A stretch of 64,000 nt of DNA from Anthoceros angustus (GCA_010909165.1 MU008201.1:62001-126000), one strand, 5' to 3'; counted from the stretch's first letter, positions 47,101 through 59,606 are shown. Notes: generated from the sequence alone by a model not told the origin. Translations and numbers: made by a program.

Positions 47101-47850
47101 GGGTGGCTCCATCAACAGGAAGGGAAACGTTTTTACCATACCCGAAAACCGTGTCTCAGAATTCAACTTCTTCCTGGACCCGATTGCGGCGCAGTACGTG
47201 ATTGAGTCAGCCGGGATAGAGAACTTGACTCTGATACCCTTGGATACTTCTTCAAGGGTGCCGCTCACTGCCACATTTGTCCACAAGTTGAATCAGCAGG
47301 CAAAGACAGCAGAGGCGAAATTTGTAGGCAAACTCCTCGCCACCATCTACCGGCTGCGGGGCTCAGGAAAAGCATACCACTTTCAGGTAAAGGTTCTACA
47401 AACCCTTCAAGCCTCCCATCCTAAAGCAACTTGTAAGCTCTTCGCGACTCCCAGCTGCGCATGACGTGTCCCACAACGCCCTCTCCAGTCACGAAATGTG
47501 TTGGGGGAGGTGCTGGCGGCATCGATCTTAACAGATCCGTCCCTGGTCAAGACGTGGGAGAAGGCAACCATTTCAGTAACATCAACAGGAGACATCGCAG
47601 TGGACGGACGGACCCAGCTTGCACCAACCCCTGGCTCGCAGCTGCAGTTGAGGTAACGTCTAGCCATATCCCGCCGGTACAGCAGTTTCCCGAATTTCCG
47701 CTCTGAACTGTCAGTACTCTCTGTGCCTGCAGGTACGTCAGGGAGGTTGTCAGAGAGACGTTCCAGGAGAGGCTACTGGCCCAGCTCAACGAGCCCAAGC
47801 AAACAGCAGTGGTGGCCAGCTTCGACGAACAGATCAAACAATGGAGCTGA
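44189..47850 (+). CDS. NSH3: Two-domain inosine-uridine nucleoside hydrolase (NSH3-like)
   Basis: Thirteen exons join in phase: 44189-44350, 44447-44626, 44721-44831, 44927-45265, 45342-45524, 45570-45899, 45983-46105, 46188-46385, 46474-46727, 46811-47006, 47087-47386, 47489-47652, 47733-47850, giving about 885 residues. A signal peptide (residues 1-22) predicts secretion. Domain 1 has the calcium-binding DTDIDTDD and domain 2 the variant DMDMSPGDF, as in plant NSH3-type enzymes, so domain 1 is probably the active one. Plant members act in the apoplast on inosine, adenosine and other nucleosides, feeding nucleoside salvage. The start at 44189 is preferred for the signal peptide; 44144 is also in frame. 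Exon 4 and 12 acceptors were chosen by phase and family fit. Confidence 0.92.
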
Positions 47851-49186
47851 ACAGGCTTTTCACATTGGTAGCAGTCTCTCATGGCCCACATTGTCCGCTG
47901 CAGGGGCCCAGAGTTGTTGCATGCATAGCCCAGCCAGGTTGGAGCATGTACCGGCACCAGCAATGTCTCCCATGTGTGACGCATAAGTGGGGCACACCAT
48001 ACGCATTGCACACCGTGCTGTGCCCCAGATTGTACACATCATCAAGTGGTGGAAGAAACAGGCTCCTGTCTTCATCCGATCGGGCTGTGTGACTTAGATG
48101 GGCCCGTGCCCGGGCCAACCACCTGTCTGATGACCCCAGCGATATGCATCACCATTACCTAGGTCGACCCTGACCTGGCAATGGCTCCCCAGATTCTTCC
48201 CGGCGTTCGGATAATGGTGCGGCACTGCTGAGCCAGGTGACCCAGGTCAATGGATATGCTTGCCGGAATCCTCTGGACAAAACATTCATCACTGTCGCCA
48301 CCTTTGTGAGCTGGCCCAGAATTTCACTGAACAGGATCACATGGCAACACAAACCGTGGATGATTTTAGAGACAACCCCAAATCGTGACGGCAGCAAAAT
48401 CGCTGTAACGCAGAGGATATCCAAAGAATGTTTGTACCAAGTAGGCGCACTTGAGCTACAGGCAAATTGGCACATTCGAAGGAAGCGTATACATTCCAAT
48501 GTTGCGGCAACGCCAATGTACATCAGCGTCGCCGTCTGCAACTTCACCAGTCGGATAGAAGGTAGTCAGTATCATCCGAAGGCTGTATCCTCCACAAACA
48601 ATTCCTTGTCCAGTCAAAGACGAATGCAGATAAGTCGAGGGAGGTTACACAAGTTGGTACGTGGATTTGCAGATTACGAGAGTGAGAAGACGGTGAAAGA
48701 GAAGCGCGGAAAGAAGATTGGATGCTTTCCCCATCTCCCAAGCACACGACGCACGATTTTTAAGATAACGACAGTTGGAAGTGTAGACATCGGATAATAA
48801 TACGAGACACCAAAGTGTCAAGAATCGAGCTCGTGAACATTCAATGAAAAAGACATTCAATGAGCCTGCAACGGAACTAAATTTTACAATGCGACTCAAG
48901 CGGAATCCCGCAAGAGTGGAAACCTTGCCTACAGCCATCGCCAATGACACGAAGGTTATTCATCCAGGCTACATCGCTCCTACAGCCGGTATCCGCTACA
49001 GACTGCACAAAAAACAGGCCCGTCCTAAGCACTAACTAGCTCTCGAACCTCTACCCTGAGAGATCTAGGCAAAGACGAACCTTATTCAGGGTAGGGACCA
49101 AGCCGGCGTCCCAAGCACGAGCTGCCTCCGCAAAACCAGCGCTGCAAAAGAAGGAGCTGCACAACAAATCACAAACCACAAGCGAT
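47851..49186. other. Intergenic between convergent genes
   Basis: Only short open frames, including one of 186 codons at 48237-48797 with no family resemblance and no codon bias. The stretch presumably holds the 3' ends of the NSH3-like and aquaporin transcripts. No repeat was recognised. Confidence 0.4.
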
Positions 49187-49939
49187 CTAGTATTCGCCAG
49201 CGGGAGTCGGGTGGCCGTGGTGGGGCGGGGGGGCCAAGAAGATCTCGTCGTACAAGATGGCAGCAATACCACCTCCCACCAGGGGGCCGATCCAGTACAC
49301 GTAGTGGTCGGTGAAGTCCCAGGCAGCGAAGGCGGGGCCGAAGGAGCGAGCCGGGTTGAGGGAGGCACCGGTGTAAGGAACACCGACGAAGTGAGCAATC
49401 AAGACAGTGAACCCGATGGCCAGAGGCGCGATGGGAGACTTGGCATCAACGGCGGTGGCGAAGATGACAAACACCAAGGAGAAAGTGAGCACAGCCTCGA
49501 GGATCAGCCCGCCCCAGACGCCCTCCGCCGCGGACAAAGTGTGGATCGGGAGCACGGCGTGCGGGAGCACGAATTTGAGCAGGTAGGAAGCAGCAGCAGC
49601 GCCGACGAGCTGCCCGATCCAGTACAGAAGGCCGCGGAGGATGGTGATCTTGCCGACGATGGCGAGCCCGAAGGTGACGGCCGGGTTCACATGTCCGCCA
49701 GAGATGCCGGCCGTGGCAGCCACGGTGATGAAGATGGCAATGCCGTGTGCCAGGGCGATGACGGTGAGACCGGCGGCATCCAGCTCTCCCTCGTGGATGG
49801 AGTTGTAGGAGATGACACTTCCCACGCCGATGAAGACGAAGAGGAAGGTGGCGATCAGCTCGGCGAACGACGCCTTGAGGCCGTCCACGCTAGTCACCTC
49901 ATCGCTCCTTCCCACGGCTACCTTGTTTCCGATCGCCAT
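49187..49939 (-). CDS. TIP: Tonoplast intrinsic protein (aquaporin)
   Basis: A single-exon frame of 250 residues from MAIGNKVAVGRSDEV, which is the usual TIP length and start. The frame is open upstream to 50005 but that leader does not resemble TIPs. Six membrane helices and both pore motifs are present: SGGHVNPAVTFG and GASLNPARSFGPA. The cytosolic tail is His/Pro-rich. TIPs carry water and small solutes such as urea, ammonia or peroxide across the vacuolar membrane. The helix-5 region (HFVGVPYTG) differs from common angiosperm TIP1 and TIP2, suggesting a lineage-specific subgroup; this is tentative. Absence of introns is unusual for TIPs. Confidence 0.93.
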   Translation of the reverse strand: MAIGNKVAVGRSDEVTSVDGLKASFAELIATFLFVFIGVGSVISYNSIHEGELDAAGLTVIALAHGIAIFITVAATAGISGGHVNPAVTFGLAIVGKITILRGLLYWIGQLVGAAAASYLLKFVLPHAVLPIHTLSAAEGVWGGLILEAVLTFSLVFVIFATAVDAKSPIAPLAIGFTVLIAHFVGVPYTGASLNPARSFGPAFAAWDFTDHYVYWIGPLVGGGIAAILYDEIFLAPPPHHGHPTPAGEY

Positions 49940-50489
49940 CGATGCTGCTGTGCTTGCTCGAGCTGGGCTCGCGCGGAGCGTGAGACCGGGGAGCAGAGCG
50001 GGCAAAGGAGCCGGGGTTGGTGAGCTCTGGAGCTGCGACGTCCAAATGAGGAGAAGATGCCGGTTTTGAGAGCTTCCCGGCGCGTGTTTGCCAACTCAGC
50101 AGCCCAAATAATGGAGCCCACGTCAGCCCCCGCGGTTCGAATATGCCAGGGTGCGCTGCACCTGGCTGTCCATTGAGGCTGGCCTGCTTTCCTATCCGCT
50201 CTCCGCCATGTGCCTCCTCTGCTGTTTTTGAGCTGCCTGCCGCTCCATGTGTAGATCGATTCATTCGCAGCAGTGTGCCCTTTTGTGTTTCAAAAGCTTT
50301 CACAAATCAATAATGTAATGGTTTAACACAATGCCTAGTAGGTTACCAAACGTCCAGGTTATGTTGTCCGATCATCCTCTCCTTCTCCGGTTCTTCTCTT
50401 GCACCTGGGATAGTTCGACAAGCAAGTCATCCTAGGCCCTACAGGCTTTTGAGTGTCTAGCAGTAATTTAGCACATCACAGCCATCTTA

Positions 50490-51500
50490 CCAGGGGCTTA
50501 CGGTGGAACAGGTCTGGTCTGCATGGAGGAATCCACACCTCCTAAGTTTTTGGGTAGGTGAGCTTGGTCTGCCTTTGCTCTGGCTTCCCAGCTCTTGCTT
50601 CACGATAAGCTCTTTTTGCAGGACTTTGTATTCGGAGTCCTCCTCAATGGAAGCATGGTAGCTCTTCCCTCCTTTCATGATCTTCCTTTTCGAAAGTTTT
50701 AGGGGGTTGCAAGCATTCTTGTCGGACAAACAACCCTCGGCCAAACTTTCCAGTCCATCCTTTTGTAGCCTTCTATTCTAAGGCCCACATGAACCCATCT
50801 TCACTCTTGTTTTGGGAAGGTTGTAAGAGCCTAACTATTGGCTCATTCTTGCATGTAGGGCTTTCACAATGCTTTCACATCACACTTATAACCTTTACTA
50901 CAACCATGCGCTTCCGTTTGGGTTTGATTCAGTGAGTGGCTTCCTATGTGAATGTGGCTCTGCCCTGGACCCAAGAGGGACACATCTTGCTCGTTGTCCC
51001 AATGGAAATCAAACGTATCGTCACCTATGATGCTATTTGTGATGTTTAATTTGCAATGGCTCATGAAAGTGGTTACATAGCTTTGAGGGAGGTTTGATAT
51101 CCTTTGCATAGAGGTCGACCCTACACAGAAATCTATCTTTGAATAGGCTATCCCAAACTGTCTAGGTCGGACGGAAGCTAGAGCGGCGGCTTCCTTAATG
51201 TTACAAAGTATTCAATCTCCCTAGTTTTGACGTTATAGGTGCTGTATGTGACTTTAGATATAGAGCTTAGTTGCTCCTTCTTTAATGTGACCCTTGAGAT
51301 ATCCCTTTGATGTCCTTTAGTAGATGGGTTGAGCGGCGGCTTCCTTAATGTTATGAAGTATTCAATCTCCCTAGTTTTGATGTTATAGGTGCTGTATGTG
51401 ACTTTAGACATAGGGCTTAGTTGCTCCTTCTTTAATGTGACACTTGAGATCTCCCTTTGATGTCCTTTAGTGGATGGGTTCACCCATCTTCTCTTTCTTA
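50490..51500 (+). mobile_element. Second decayed copy of the LINE family (3' half)
   Basis: Collinear with the LINE at 31871-38764: GGAGGAATCCACACC, TTTTAGGGGGTTGCAAGC, CTTGTTTTGGGAAGG, then a region encoding CECGSALDPRGTHLARCP (the Cys/His motif), and a 3' region with GTGACTTTAG and GAGCTTAGTTGCTCC. Many stops and frameshifts. It ends near a GATGGGTTCACCCATC stem-loop. Older and more diverged than the other copy. Confidence 0.7.
51181..51480. repeat. 150-bp tandem duplication in the LINE 3' region
   Basis: 51181-51330 and 51331-51480 are near-identical, each starting GAGCGGCGGCTTCC. A further 36-bp duplication (51500-51535 and 51536-51571) follows directly. Tandem duplication of 3' sequence also occurs in the LINE at 36321-38756. 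Confidence 0.88.
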
Positions 51501-51579
51501 AATGATTTCTTCTCCCATGTCCTTCTTGCCTGTGTAAATGATTTCTTCTCCCATGTCCTTCTTGCTTACTTAAATGATT

Positions 51580-53263
51580 TTATGGACTAAGAGCAAGTAA
51601 TGCTCTCCCAATGAAGGATTGGACACAAGTTCGCAGAATGGATAGATTTGTGATGGGAGCTTCTTGGACTTCAGGGTGGATTGCTGAAGGGGATAGAACC
51701 TCATGGAAGGTTCTTTGATACTCCTTTGAATCCAATCACACCTTGCAGTCTCTTCCATGTTATTGTGTATTTAATAACGTGTAAACTACGGAGGGATACA
51801 TGAGAACGAAGCTGATGCAGAAAAGGTGGATGGAGTCTTGAAATGAATGAAAGGACCACGAGATTCAAGGCATTGATAGGCTCTCTAATGATGGTGCGTG
51901 GCGTGGCGCTGGCGTGTAAGGGATATGGGCTAATATCTGACCGCTTCTGACGACATGGACGGTGGCGCGGCATTTGGTGCAGTCTACGCACCGCTGTCCT
52001 TACATGGGGCCCACCACGTAGGACGGTCGTGGGCCTATCCGTCCGCCGCGTAAGAATCGCGTTGGGGAGTAGGGCCCGGGCCCGGGCCCCGGCGCCACGG
52101 GACCAGGCTGGGCCCAGTGCACACGGCCGTGAGTCCGCGCTTCGAAGGCTGGAGCGGAGACGCAAGTGTCGTGGTTGTTCGGATATCCCGATAGGTCAGC
52201 ATCTACTGAGGTGTGTTTGTGCGGTCGGCCATGGAGTGTCGATTCCTTGCGTTCTCGGGTTCTCGGGTTCTCGGGAGGACACCATCTTGTGCAGCTTCAG
52301 CTGTTGATGAAGCTGCACAGAACTACATATGTTGTACATGTTGCTGCCGTCGGCCATCCGGAGTTGTCGATTCCTTTGCTCTCCTGGAAGGACAGTAGCA
52401 GCTGAGCCGCACTAGGGTATGCTCTACACTTATGGAGCATGTACTTCTGTACTGCTGGTGTAGATGCTGTGTAGAAATGCTTCCAAGGGAGACCTCGAGG
52501 TGTGAGACCTTGCACGGTAAGCTGCTGCTGGACGCTATTGCCGTGGCTTCATGAGACGAGTTATTTCCACCAGATGGTAACTGCAAGCTGGACGGTGGGT
52601 GTGTGCATGTGATGAGAGGGAGATTCCAGGGCTCTCTCCGGATCGAGACTTCTGACAGGAAGCAGCTCTCGTACCGTGAAAAGCTATCCGTCTTTCTTTC
52701 TGGTGCCTTCTAGCCCACCGCCCACCTATTTTGACAGAGCGGCTGGCATCTCATGGGGTTGGACGGTGTTGCTAGGCCCGAGGCTGGGGCTGGCCGTACA
52801 GCGGTCGTTTCGAAGAATATTATTAAGTAACAACGCGACCTGCTTCAAAGCCCTTCAGGTCGCTCTGCCTGGTGTGGAACCCCTCATTCAATGACAAACA
52901 AGATCGCCTCTCATCCGGGTTTACAGTATTTGGAACACGCGGTCGAAGCAAGATCCAGTTCAGACACTGATGAGGGTAGGCATCTGTGTACGTGCTGAGA
53001 GCGCAGGAATTTCCTACCCGGCCTGCTTCCAATCCTCTGCACGCTAGGCCTTGAGTAAATAATATCCCACAGTTCAATCACACACAGGTGCTGATTACAG
53101 CACGACAACCTTCTCCTCGCGGGGCATGCACCGCCGTCCTATCGATGCGCACAGTAGGGTTCCAACTGCAGCCACCTGATGCTGATATCCCTCCCCGCAA
53201 TTCGGGAGACTTGTCACAGCGAAAATTTGCTGTCAAAATTCGTAGAACGGTTGTCCCACCCAC
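51580..53263. other. Intergenic; GC-rich repeats and a short hairpin
   Basis: No gene recognised. It includes a GGGCCC-rich block near 52073-52092, three GTTCTCGG units near 52253-52275, and a perfect 12-bp-stem, 8-nt-loop hairpin at 52288-52319. Imperfect direct copies of GTCGGCCAT...TGTCGATTCC lie at 52227 and 52349. Confidence 0.5.
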
Positions 53264-56200
53264 CTAGGTGTGACTGTAACGGGGAACTGGGCTGCCCCTG
53301 TATTTACTCAGGCCTGGAGTCTCTCTGCCTACGTAACTTAAGCGTACCCCTGCATCCGCAAGTGGCACAGTTCCAGAGATCAGGATTCTCCACAGGCAAG
53401 AGTGCTGGTTAGGCAGGCAGAGCGTACGTACCAGAATCCGTGGCATCGAAACAAGTAAACAGGACAGGCCGTATAGACCAGCGGCAATCCCCACTCCTGC
53501 TCCGAAGATGTGCAGTAGTCGTGTGTTATCCTGGTTGGGTACAAAGACTGATTTCAACTTGTTGGTCAGCTCGAACAGTCGGTATGAGACCTGCCGGCAA
53601 GCAAGTGCCTTGTTATTCCTTGCTCAACAACACCCAGAAAATATGGGTGCTTTCCATGCCTGTTCCTCTTCCCCTCTTGGCATAAACTATACATTTCAGG
53701 AGCTGCAAGAAGGCGGCACAACGAGAACGCAGAATTGGGATATGAACTTACCAATATGTAAATTGTCGATGCCAACATCAAGTTCAACATAGGGTAGTTC
53801 GGAATGAATGACAATAACAACGCCGGTTGACCATCTGGTACACTGCTTCTGTAATACACCAGAGGTAAATACGTAAGAACCCCGGAGATGTAATCGATAC
53901 CTGAAAGGTCACGCATCAACCAGGTCATGAAGCCATGCCTGAGCCAAATGTGGAACTGTGCAATGTACGTTTCCAAAGTGAGCTTGCCCAGCCATCTGAG
54001 ACAAGAGCAAGTTGGAAACAGCTCAGAATACGGAAGCTCATGACACCAGGGCATGGCAGAACAACAAAGCCTGTCAGACAATAACTTTAGATGTAAATGT
54101 ACTTCAGTTATGGCTTACGCAAAAAGGGCAAGCGACCAGTTCCGTAGTGGCTGCGTGAAGTTGCGAAGCCCAATGTATACTCTGGAAGTTGGCAGAACAT
54201 TGTCAGGATATACTAGAGAGACGATGACTGTCAACGAAAAAGACACACATAAACTTCACATACGTGATGGGTATCCACGATGTGTAAGGATGCAGCTTAT
54301 TGTAGCTGACTTTGTCCAGTTTGTAGATATGAACATACCAGAAGTGTCCTACCTGCCATTCGAAGCTTACTGTCAGTATTAAAATCACCGAATTCATTAC
54401 ATAAGGGATTACTCATTAGGCGTTCATTTATCAGAGCATCAAGTGACTTGTGCCTTACCGTCACGCAAGTCACAACGATAGTTGTCTTGATTGCAACTCG
54501 TGCCCGAACCTCTAATCCTTCAAGTTTTTCCAGCCATCTCTCAACCTGTTGCAAATCATGAGCACGTGACAAAACTATAGGACATGCAACAACTCAAGAA
54601 CCTTGTGACCACCTCTGATCACACCACCTGAGGATGGCAAGCGGTATGAAGAGGAAGAGTTTGCCAAGGCTTACCGTTGGATGGAAGTATGCATAGATCA
54701 TGCCAATTATCCAAACATAGCGATCAAGCCCTGATCTGAAGTGCCACTCATGGAGGGCCGGCATTTTTGGCTTGTTGGGATTTGGATCAGCATATCCTGT
54801 TAACAAGGACCAAGTCTCCCGCATTACCATCTGTGAAAGGATGCAGCAACAGCAATTTTCACCAAGGATCGCCGAGCACAGGATCTCTACAGCTTACCCA
54901 TAAGGAAAGTCAGAGGTCCCCAAATAAGCTCAAAGACTCCGGGGATCTCCCATACGACGAAGACCACAGCAAAGCAAGCAGCGATTTTTCCGGCAATTAC
55001 AGCTGGCACTTCATTGTACTTGTGGAAAGCCGCGAGAGCACAGTAAACCATCACCGTGAACAGAGTGTGCATCGGGCAAATGTAGTAAAGCATGTAGCTG
55101 TTGTTCAGCACGATACAGCAGAAAATGACGAGAAAATTGAGTCGCCACATCATCTGCAAAACGAACTCAAAAGAACTTCAGGCAGAGACACGAAAGACAA
55201 CAGACACCATGTGGTACATGGCTACACTCTGAAAATTGCCTGTAAAGTGTCAGTACCTGGAAAAAGCGCCCAAGACTGAAGTCTTTCCGCACATAATAAT
55301 ACGAAAAGTTGCCAAACCCAGTCATCCACACATAAGCTGCTATGAACACTCTAATTGCATTGTAAATCTCCGTTGCTGCAAAGTAGTGATACATCAAAAA
55401 CAAGACCTGAAACGACAAGAGCCCATAGTGTTAGGTGCTCCGCCACTTGGGCAGACCGCTGGTACCAGATGGCTTGCAAACCCTTGGCCACGCACTGGAA
55501 GATGATGACAGGAAAGAAGACACTCCAGCAACTGCATTAAGCTCTCACCTGCATCCAACCTTTCCATTCTTCGGTCTGATGTCTGTTCAGGTACAGAATA
55601 GACTTGCCAGACGCCACAGACTTCTCAACATGCTGTTTTAGAGAGGTCAAGGCCGACACTATGACAAGCAGGAGGTACAAGAACAGAAATAAATCTCGAT
55701 TGTAGTTCTGCACACGTAGAAAAGAGGCCACTGTGAGAAACATCCAGTTCTTCCTTCCTCGCATATCTCCAATGTTCCAAAGCAACTGGGTCCAAACCCT
55801 AGGATGACACTTGCTCCAGGAGACATTTGCAAGAGCTGAGCACCTTTCTTGACTCGCCAAATACTTGCGTCCTGTCGCAGATGTAGAAATAGGAAAGAAG
55901 ACCTACAAATTCGGCACTGCCAGGAGAGTGGAGGGCTCAATTACTGCTGCGAATGAAAGACAGCAGCTGAGACTGGATTTGGACGGATAGACTCACATGG
56001 CCCTTAGGGTCGGGCGACTTTCCACCAGAAATGCCCCATCCATGGTTAAAAACCTACAGAGAAGGACAATCAATCTCGTAAATAGGTGTCCAATTCAGCA
56101 GAACACATCTACCCAACCACATTCTCCTGGCAATTACACTCCAGCCCTCTGACTGCTCGGAATTGAGTCATAGAAAAGTGGCATTTGCTCATCGCAGATA

Positions 56201-56596
56201 CAAAGGACAAGCTTGATTTAAAATAGCAGACATACTTCAGCAGCTGTGACTTCACTGATGGAATAGTAACCTTCGTCGCTCCCAGTGGCAAGTCGACGTC
56301 AAGAAGCACCGCCCTCTCATCATCCTTCGCTGAGCCACCATCCAACTCGGACAGATTGATATCCGAGTGCCTGCGTTGAAATGAAAGATTGTAACTCCTC
56401 CGCATCAAACGGTAGCCCGTTACGAAACAGCGCTCACAAGCCACGCTTACACTTTGACAGAAGCTCGGTGCCGTCTGAAGGCAAGGAATTCCGAATAGAT
56501 CCAGACGAACAGCAGAGGCATAGCTCCGAGGAAGAAAGCAAACTGCCAGAAACACCGAACCAGATTACCATCCCGGACAGGAGCATCCGCGATCAT
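53264..56596 (-). CDS. RWA: RWA/CAS1-domain polysaccharide O-acetylation protein
   Basis: Minus-strand exons joined by phase and family fit: 56596-56451, 56370-56236, 56053-55997, 55916-55844, 55707-55549, 55406-55257, 55153-54898, 54796-54675, 54545-54459, 54352-54264, 54181-54119, 53995-53939, 53848-53752 and 53590 onward, about 605 residues. Landmarks: [91 protein letters not shown] proteins are Golgi multipass proteins supplying acetyl groups for xylan, pectin and xyloglucan acetylation. Exon 12 to 13 needs a GC-AG intron or retains 30 extra residues. The C-terminus is uncertain: either read-through to 53264 or a last intron starting at 53431. Confidence 0.88.
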
Positions 56597-58709
56597 CTGA
56601 ACTCAATTTCCAAGAAAACATCCCAAATGTGACCGGCAGAGCCTGCCACTCCGGTCTTGACCCGCCACTGCACATTACTCAGATCTTGCACCGCAGCAAC
56701 ATCGGATTGCATCCGATCAGAGCTACCACAGACCTGGCCAACTCCGTGTCCAGCCATCTTGCTCGCGCCACCAAGGGGCCTTGCAACAATCGGTGCTCAG
56801 TTCCGCCGCCTTTGCAGCTTCACAGGCCGAGCATCCTGTGGAGTCTAGCATTCACACGCCAGCGTGCCAACCAGATGGAGGTCTCCCAGTTCGCGACAGA
56901 TCAGACTTGGCTCCTTCATTCCGGCAGCAGCATCGGCGGGAGCAGGCCAGGCGTGGGAGGAGATCGGCGGGTGGAAGAGATGGTTTGCCTCGTGGGTGAG
57001 ACGGAAAGGAACATCCCATAGCCCTGACAATACCACCTTCGTCAATGCGAATTCCGGAGACCATGTGGAAACCGTGTTACACAGCAAGGCAGGCTCCGAT
57101 GGGTTCTCACTCCTTGAACGTTCAGTAAAGACGCTTCACGCAACCCAGCGACCCAGCCCTAATGGCCGCAAACTAAGCTATGTATGCATCTACTAACGGA
57201 ACACCCCAGCAAGACGGGCCGCTCCCTACACAGCGGGAGATCGTAGCTCGGGCCTCGGTCACATGGAACATGTGGAGTACATCGTTTTCTTTTATACACA
57301 AATCCTCTCGATCTGTTGGGTTCCTTCTCGGAAGGAGAACATGTACCTAGTTGTTCTCGTAGTGCCAGCGATCGTTTCTCACTACACAAAGATGCATAGG
57401 ACTTCATGTCGTCAAGGTGTCGATTTTCATTGTGGGAGCACGTGTGTGGACAAGTTAGCAACTTGGATCTATTGTTATTATTAATATAGATTTTTATAAA
57501 TTAATAATTTTATTCTATTATACAGCAATGTAAGCAAGTGAAAAATAACTACTTACATAATAACCTTAATGAGAACACTTTATTTTCTTGCAGTCTCATC
57601 TTAAGAAAACTAACATCTGCTATTAAATATATCAGGGTATGGAGAATATTACGATATGTAAATATGACATGATGGAGTCAAAGTGATCTTGTACTATTTA
57701 TCCTTACATATATATTTATGATATACTTAATAATTATGATATCCATATGATTGGGAGTATGAGTATGGGCTGGAACCGGAACTCTCATGGCATGGAGTTA
57801 TGCCTTTGCAATGCTTTGGGGAGGGAAGGCGTTACATGTGCTTTCATAGTAGCTTGTGGCCGCTCTCATGATGAGTTAAGAACCCAACATCATCTTGTGC
57901 TCGCCATTGAGCTCGCATTGTGTTCTTGTGCTTGAAATTTAGGGGTTTGTGGCTAGGGACCATTTCATGGTTTATGGTTTTTAAGGTTCATGTGAGGACA
58001 TTCTGTTCTTGATTTCTGATGACAAAGTTCGAGTATGCATGATGATAATTTGACAAATAATACAATGAATTTTTCTAGAGTGTTGCTCATGGCTACTGCA
58101 GTAGTCTGGCTTTCGGAGGATATAGGAGCTCGTACGGTTCCAGGGTTTAGTGGCTGCGGTAGGAAAGGTTGGCGTGGAAAGGGGCAGAGTTGTAGGAAGG
58201 TCTTGTGCATCGTCCAAGGGCACATCTTCAGTCCACCTAGAGAGTTGGGTGTGTGAATCCACAAATTCCTGAATTGAATTGAATTCAGCCTACAGCAGAC
58301 CCTAACCTCGGCGCTCTCATTGAGGGCAAGCCTCTAAGCCATGCAAATGGTCCACGTCCGGGATTGGTAGGCGCTCTAAAGGGTCCTACTATATAACTGC
58401 ATAGTCTATGTGACAAGGTGGTGACCGGGCCGCTGGGGTGCCCGGTCACTCCACTTCATGCTAAGAAGTTATACATTACGGCTTTTAAGGGATTACCTAG
58501 TACATGTAATGCTAGAAAAAGTTAAAGTGAAAAAGCGCGAAAATGAAGTTTGAAAGAAAATTGACGTACGACTTTGAAGCTTTTTGATTGGTACCTATTC
58601 CTTCTCCTCTACGACCTCCGAAGGTGTGCGCAGATGGTTCTCATCTTGGGTAGATAAATCCTCAATGCTCAATGACTTAGCAAGACTTAGCAGCAAAAAA
58701 ATCCTAAGA
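56597..58709. other. Intergenic; AT-rich core
   Basis: Sequence to about 57100 is GC-rich and is probably the promoter and 5' region of the RWA gene. 57480-57740 is strongly AT-rich. No gene, RNA gene or recognisable transposon was found. Confidence 0.4.
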
Positions 58710-59606
58710 CTCTGAAAGGGAGTACTAGAACCAAACCTGCCTGATCCCAGTCATACTCAGCCGATCATCCTCTCCTAAAAGAGAAACTGCACCAACAACC
58801 ATGTTGGCAAAGCAATCCTTCTCCCCACCAACAAGCTTCAAGCTTAGAGTTGTAACAATACATTTTCGAATCAATGATTTCTACTCATTCAGGCTCGTCC
58901 CTTTCTATACTCATAGCCAGCTCTCTTGACTTCTGAACAGCCTGTAACATCACTACTCTAGCGTCTGTTAAAAAATGATCTACAACCTTTCACAACAATG
59001 ATATAATTACGCGTGAACCACTGGCAACCGCACCAGATTTGCAACTGTTCGAAAATCCGTATGACGAGCTGAGGGTGGACACCATTCTCCACAAACGACT
59101 TTGCTCCATTCAGAAACTCACCAGCGATCAACATTACAGTCCATGTTTGGTTGCCATCCTACACAAAAAAGCCATTAGGATCAAAAAGTACGTCAATTGT
59201 CCAAAAGACATAATTGTAGACTAGAACAGAGTCCAAACACATCAACCGACTTTCAACCTTCCATTGAACAACAAGTAGCAAGACGGATGCCACAAAGCAG
59301 CTGCTGCTATCCACCACTCACCTCTGCTCGTGTGATTATGCAATGTCCACAAGAATCTTGTTTGCCGGATTAACGATATTCAGCAGCTTCGTGATCGTGG
59401 CCATATCATTGGACATAGTCATGTCCGGGCCCCGTAATCGTTGTCCCCTCATAGACTTGAATTACGTTGTTCACGCCCCGGGGCCCGAGAATGGACAGAA
59501 ACAAATCAATACCTCCAACACCAGCATTGATACCGCTTATCAGCTGGCGCTTGCCTTGCCAAGTCTCCGTCCCCTCCTTTAGCAATATGATCTGCGCCAT
59601 CGCCAC
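58710..59606 (-). pseudogene. CCT7: Chaperonin CCT7 (TCP-1 eta) pseudogene, intron retained
   Basis: On the minus strand from 59606: MAMAQIILLKEGTETWQGK, then LGPRG, and after a frameshift SNDMATITKLLNIVNP and KILVDIA followed by a stop. An intron (GTGAG to TGTAG, ending at 59159) is followed by a block reading LIAGEFLNGAKSFVENGVHP, and further down KLVGGEKDCFANMVVGAVSL. These follow the N-terminal third of CCT eta in order. Stops and frameshifts show it is dead. Retention of an intron means it arose by DNA duplication, not retroposition. Homology stops near 58710. Confidence 0.8.

Noticed and set aside
48237-48797. 186-codon open frame between NSH3 and TIP genes
   Set aside because: No recognisable domain, no compositional bias and no splice or promoter context.
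49211-50023. Long plus-strand open frame (270 codons) opposite the aquaporin gene
   Set aside because: It is the antisense shadow of a GC-rich coding region; the peptide is Gly/Asp/Glu-rich with no family resemblance.
58035-58256. Small frame with a hydrophobic N-terminus resembling a secreted peptide
   Set aside because: The hydrophobic stretch is interrupted, no family matches, and the opposite strand is equally open.
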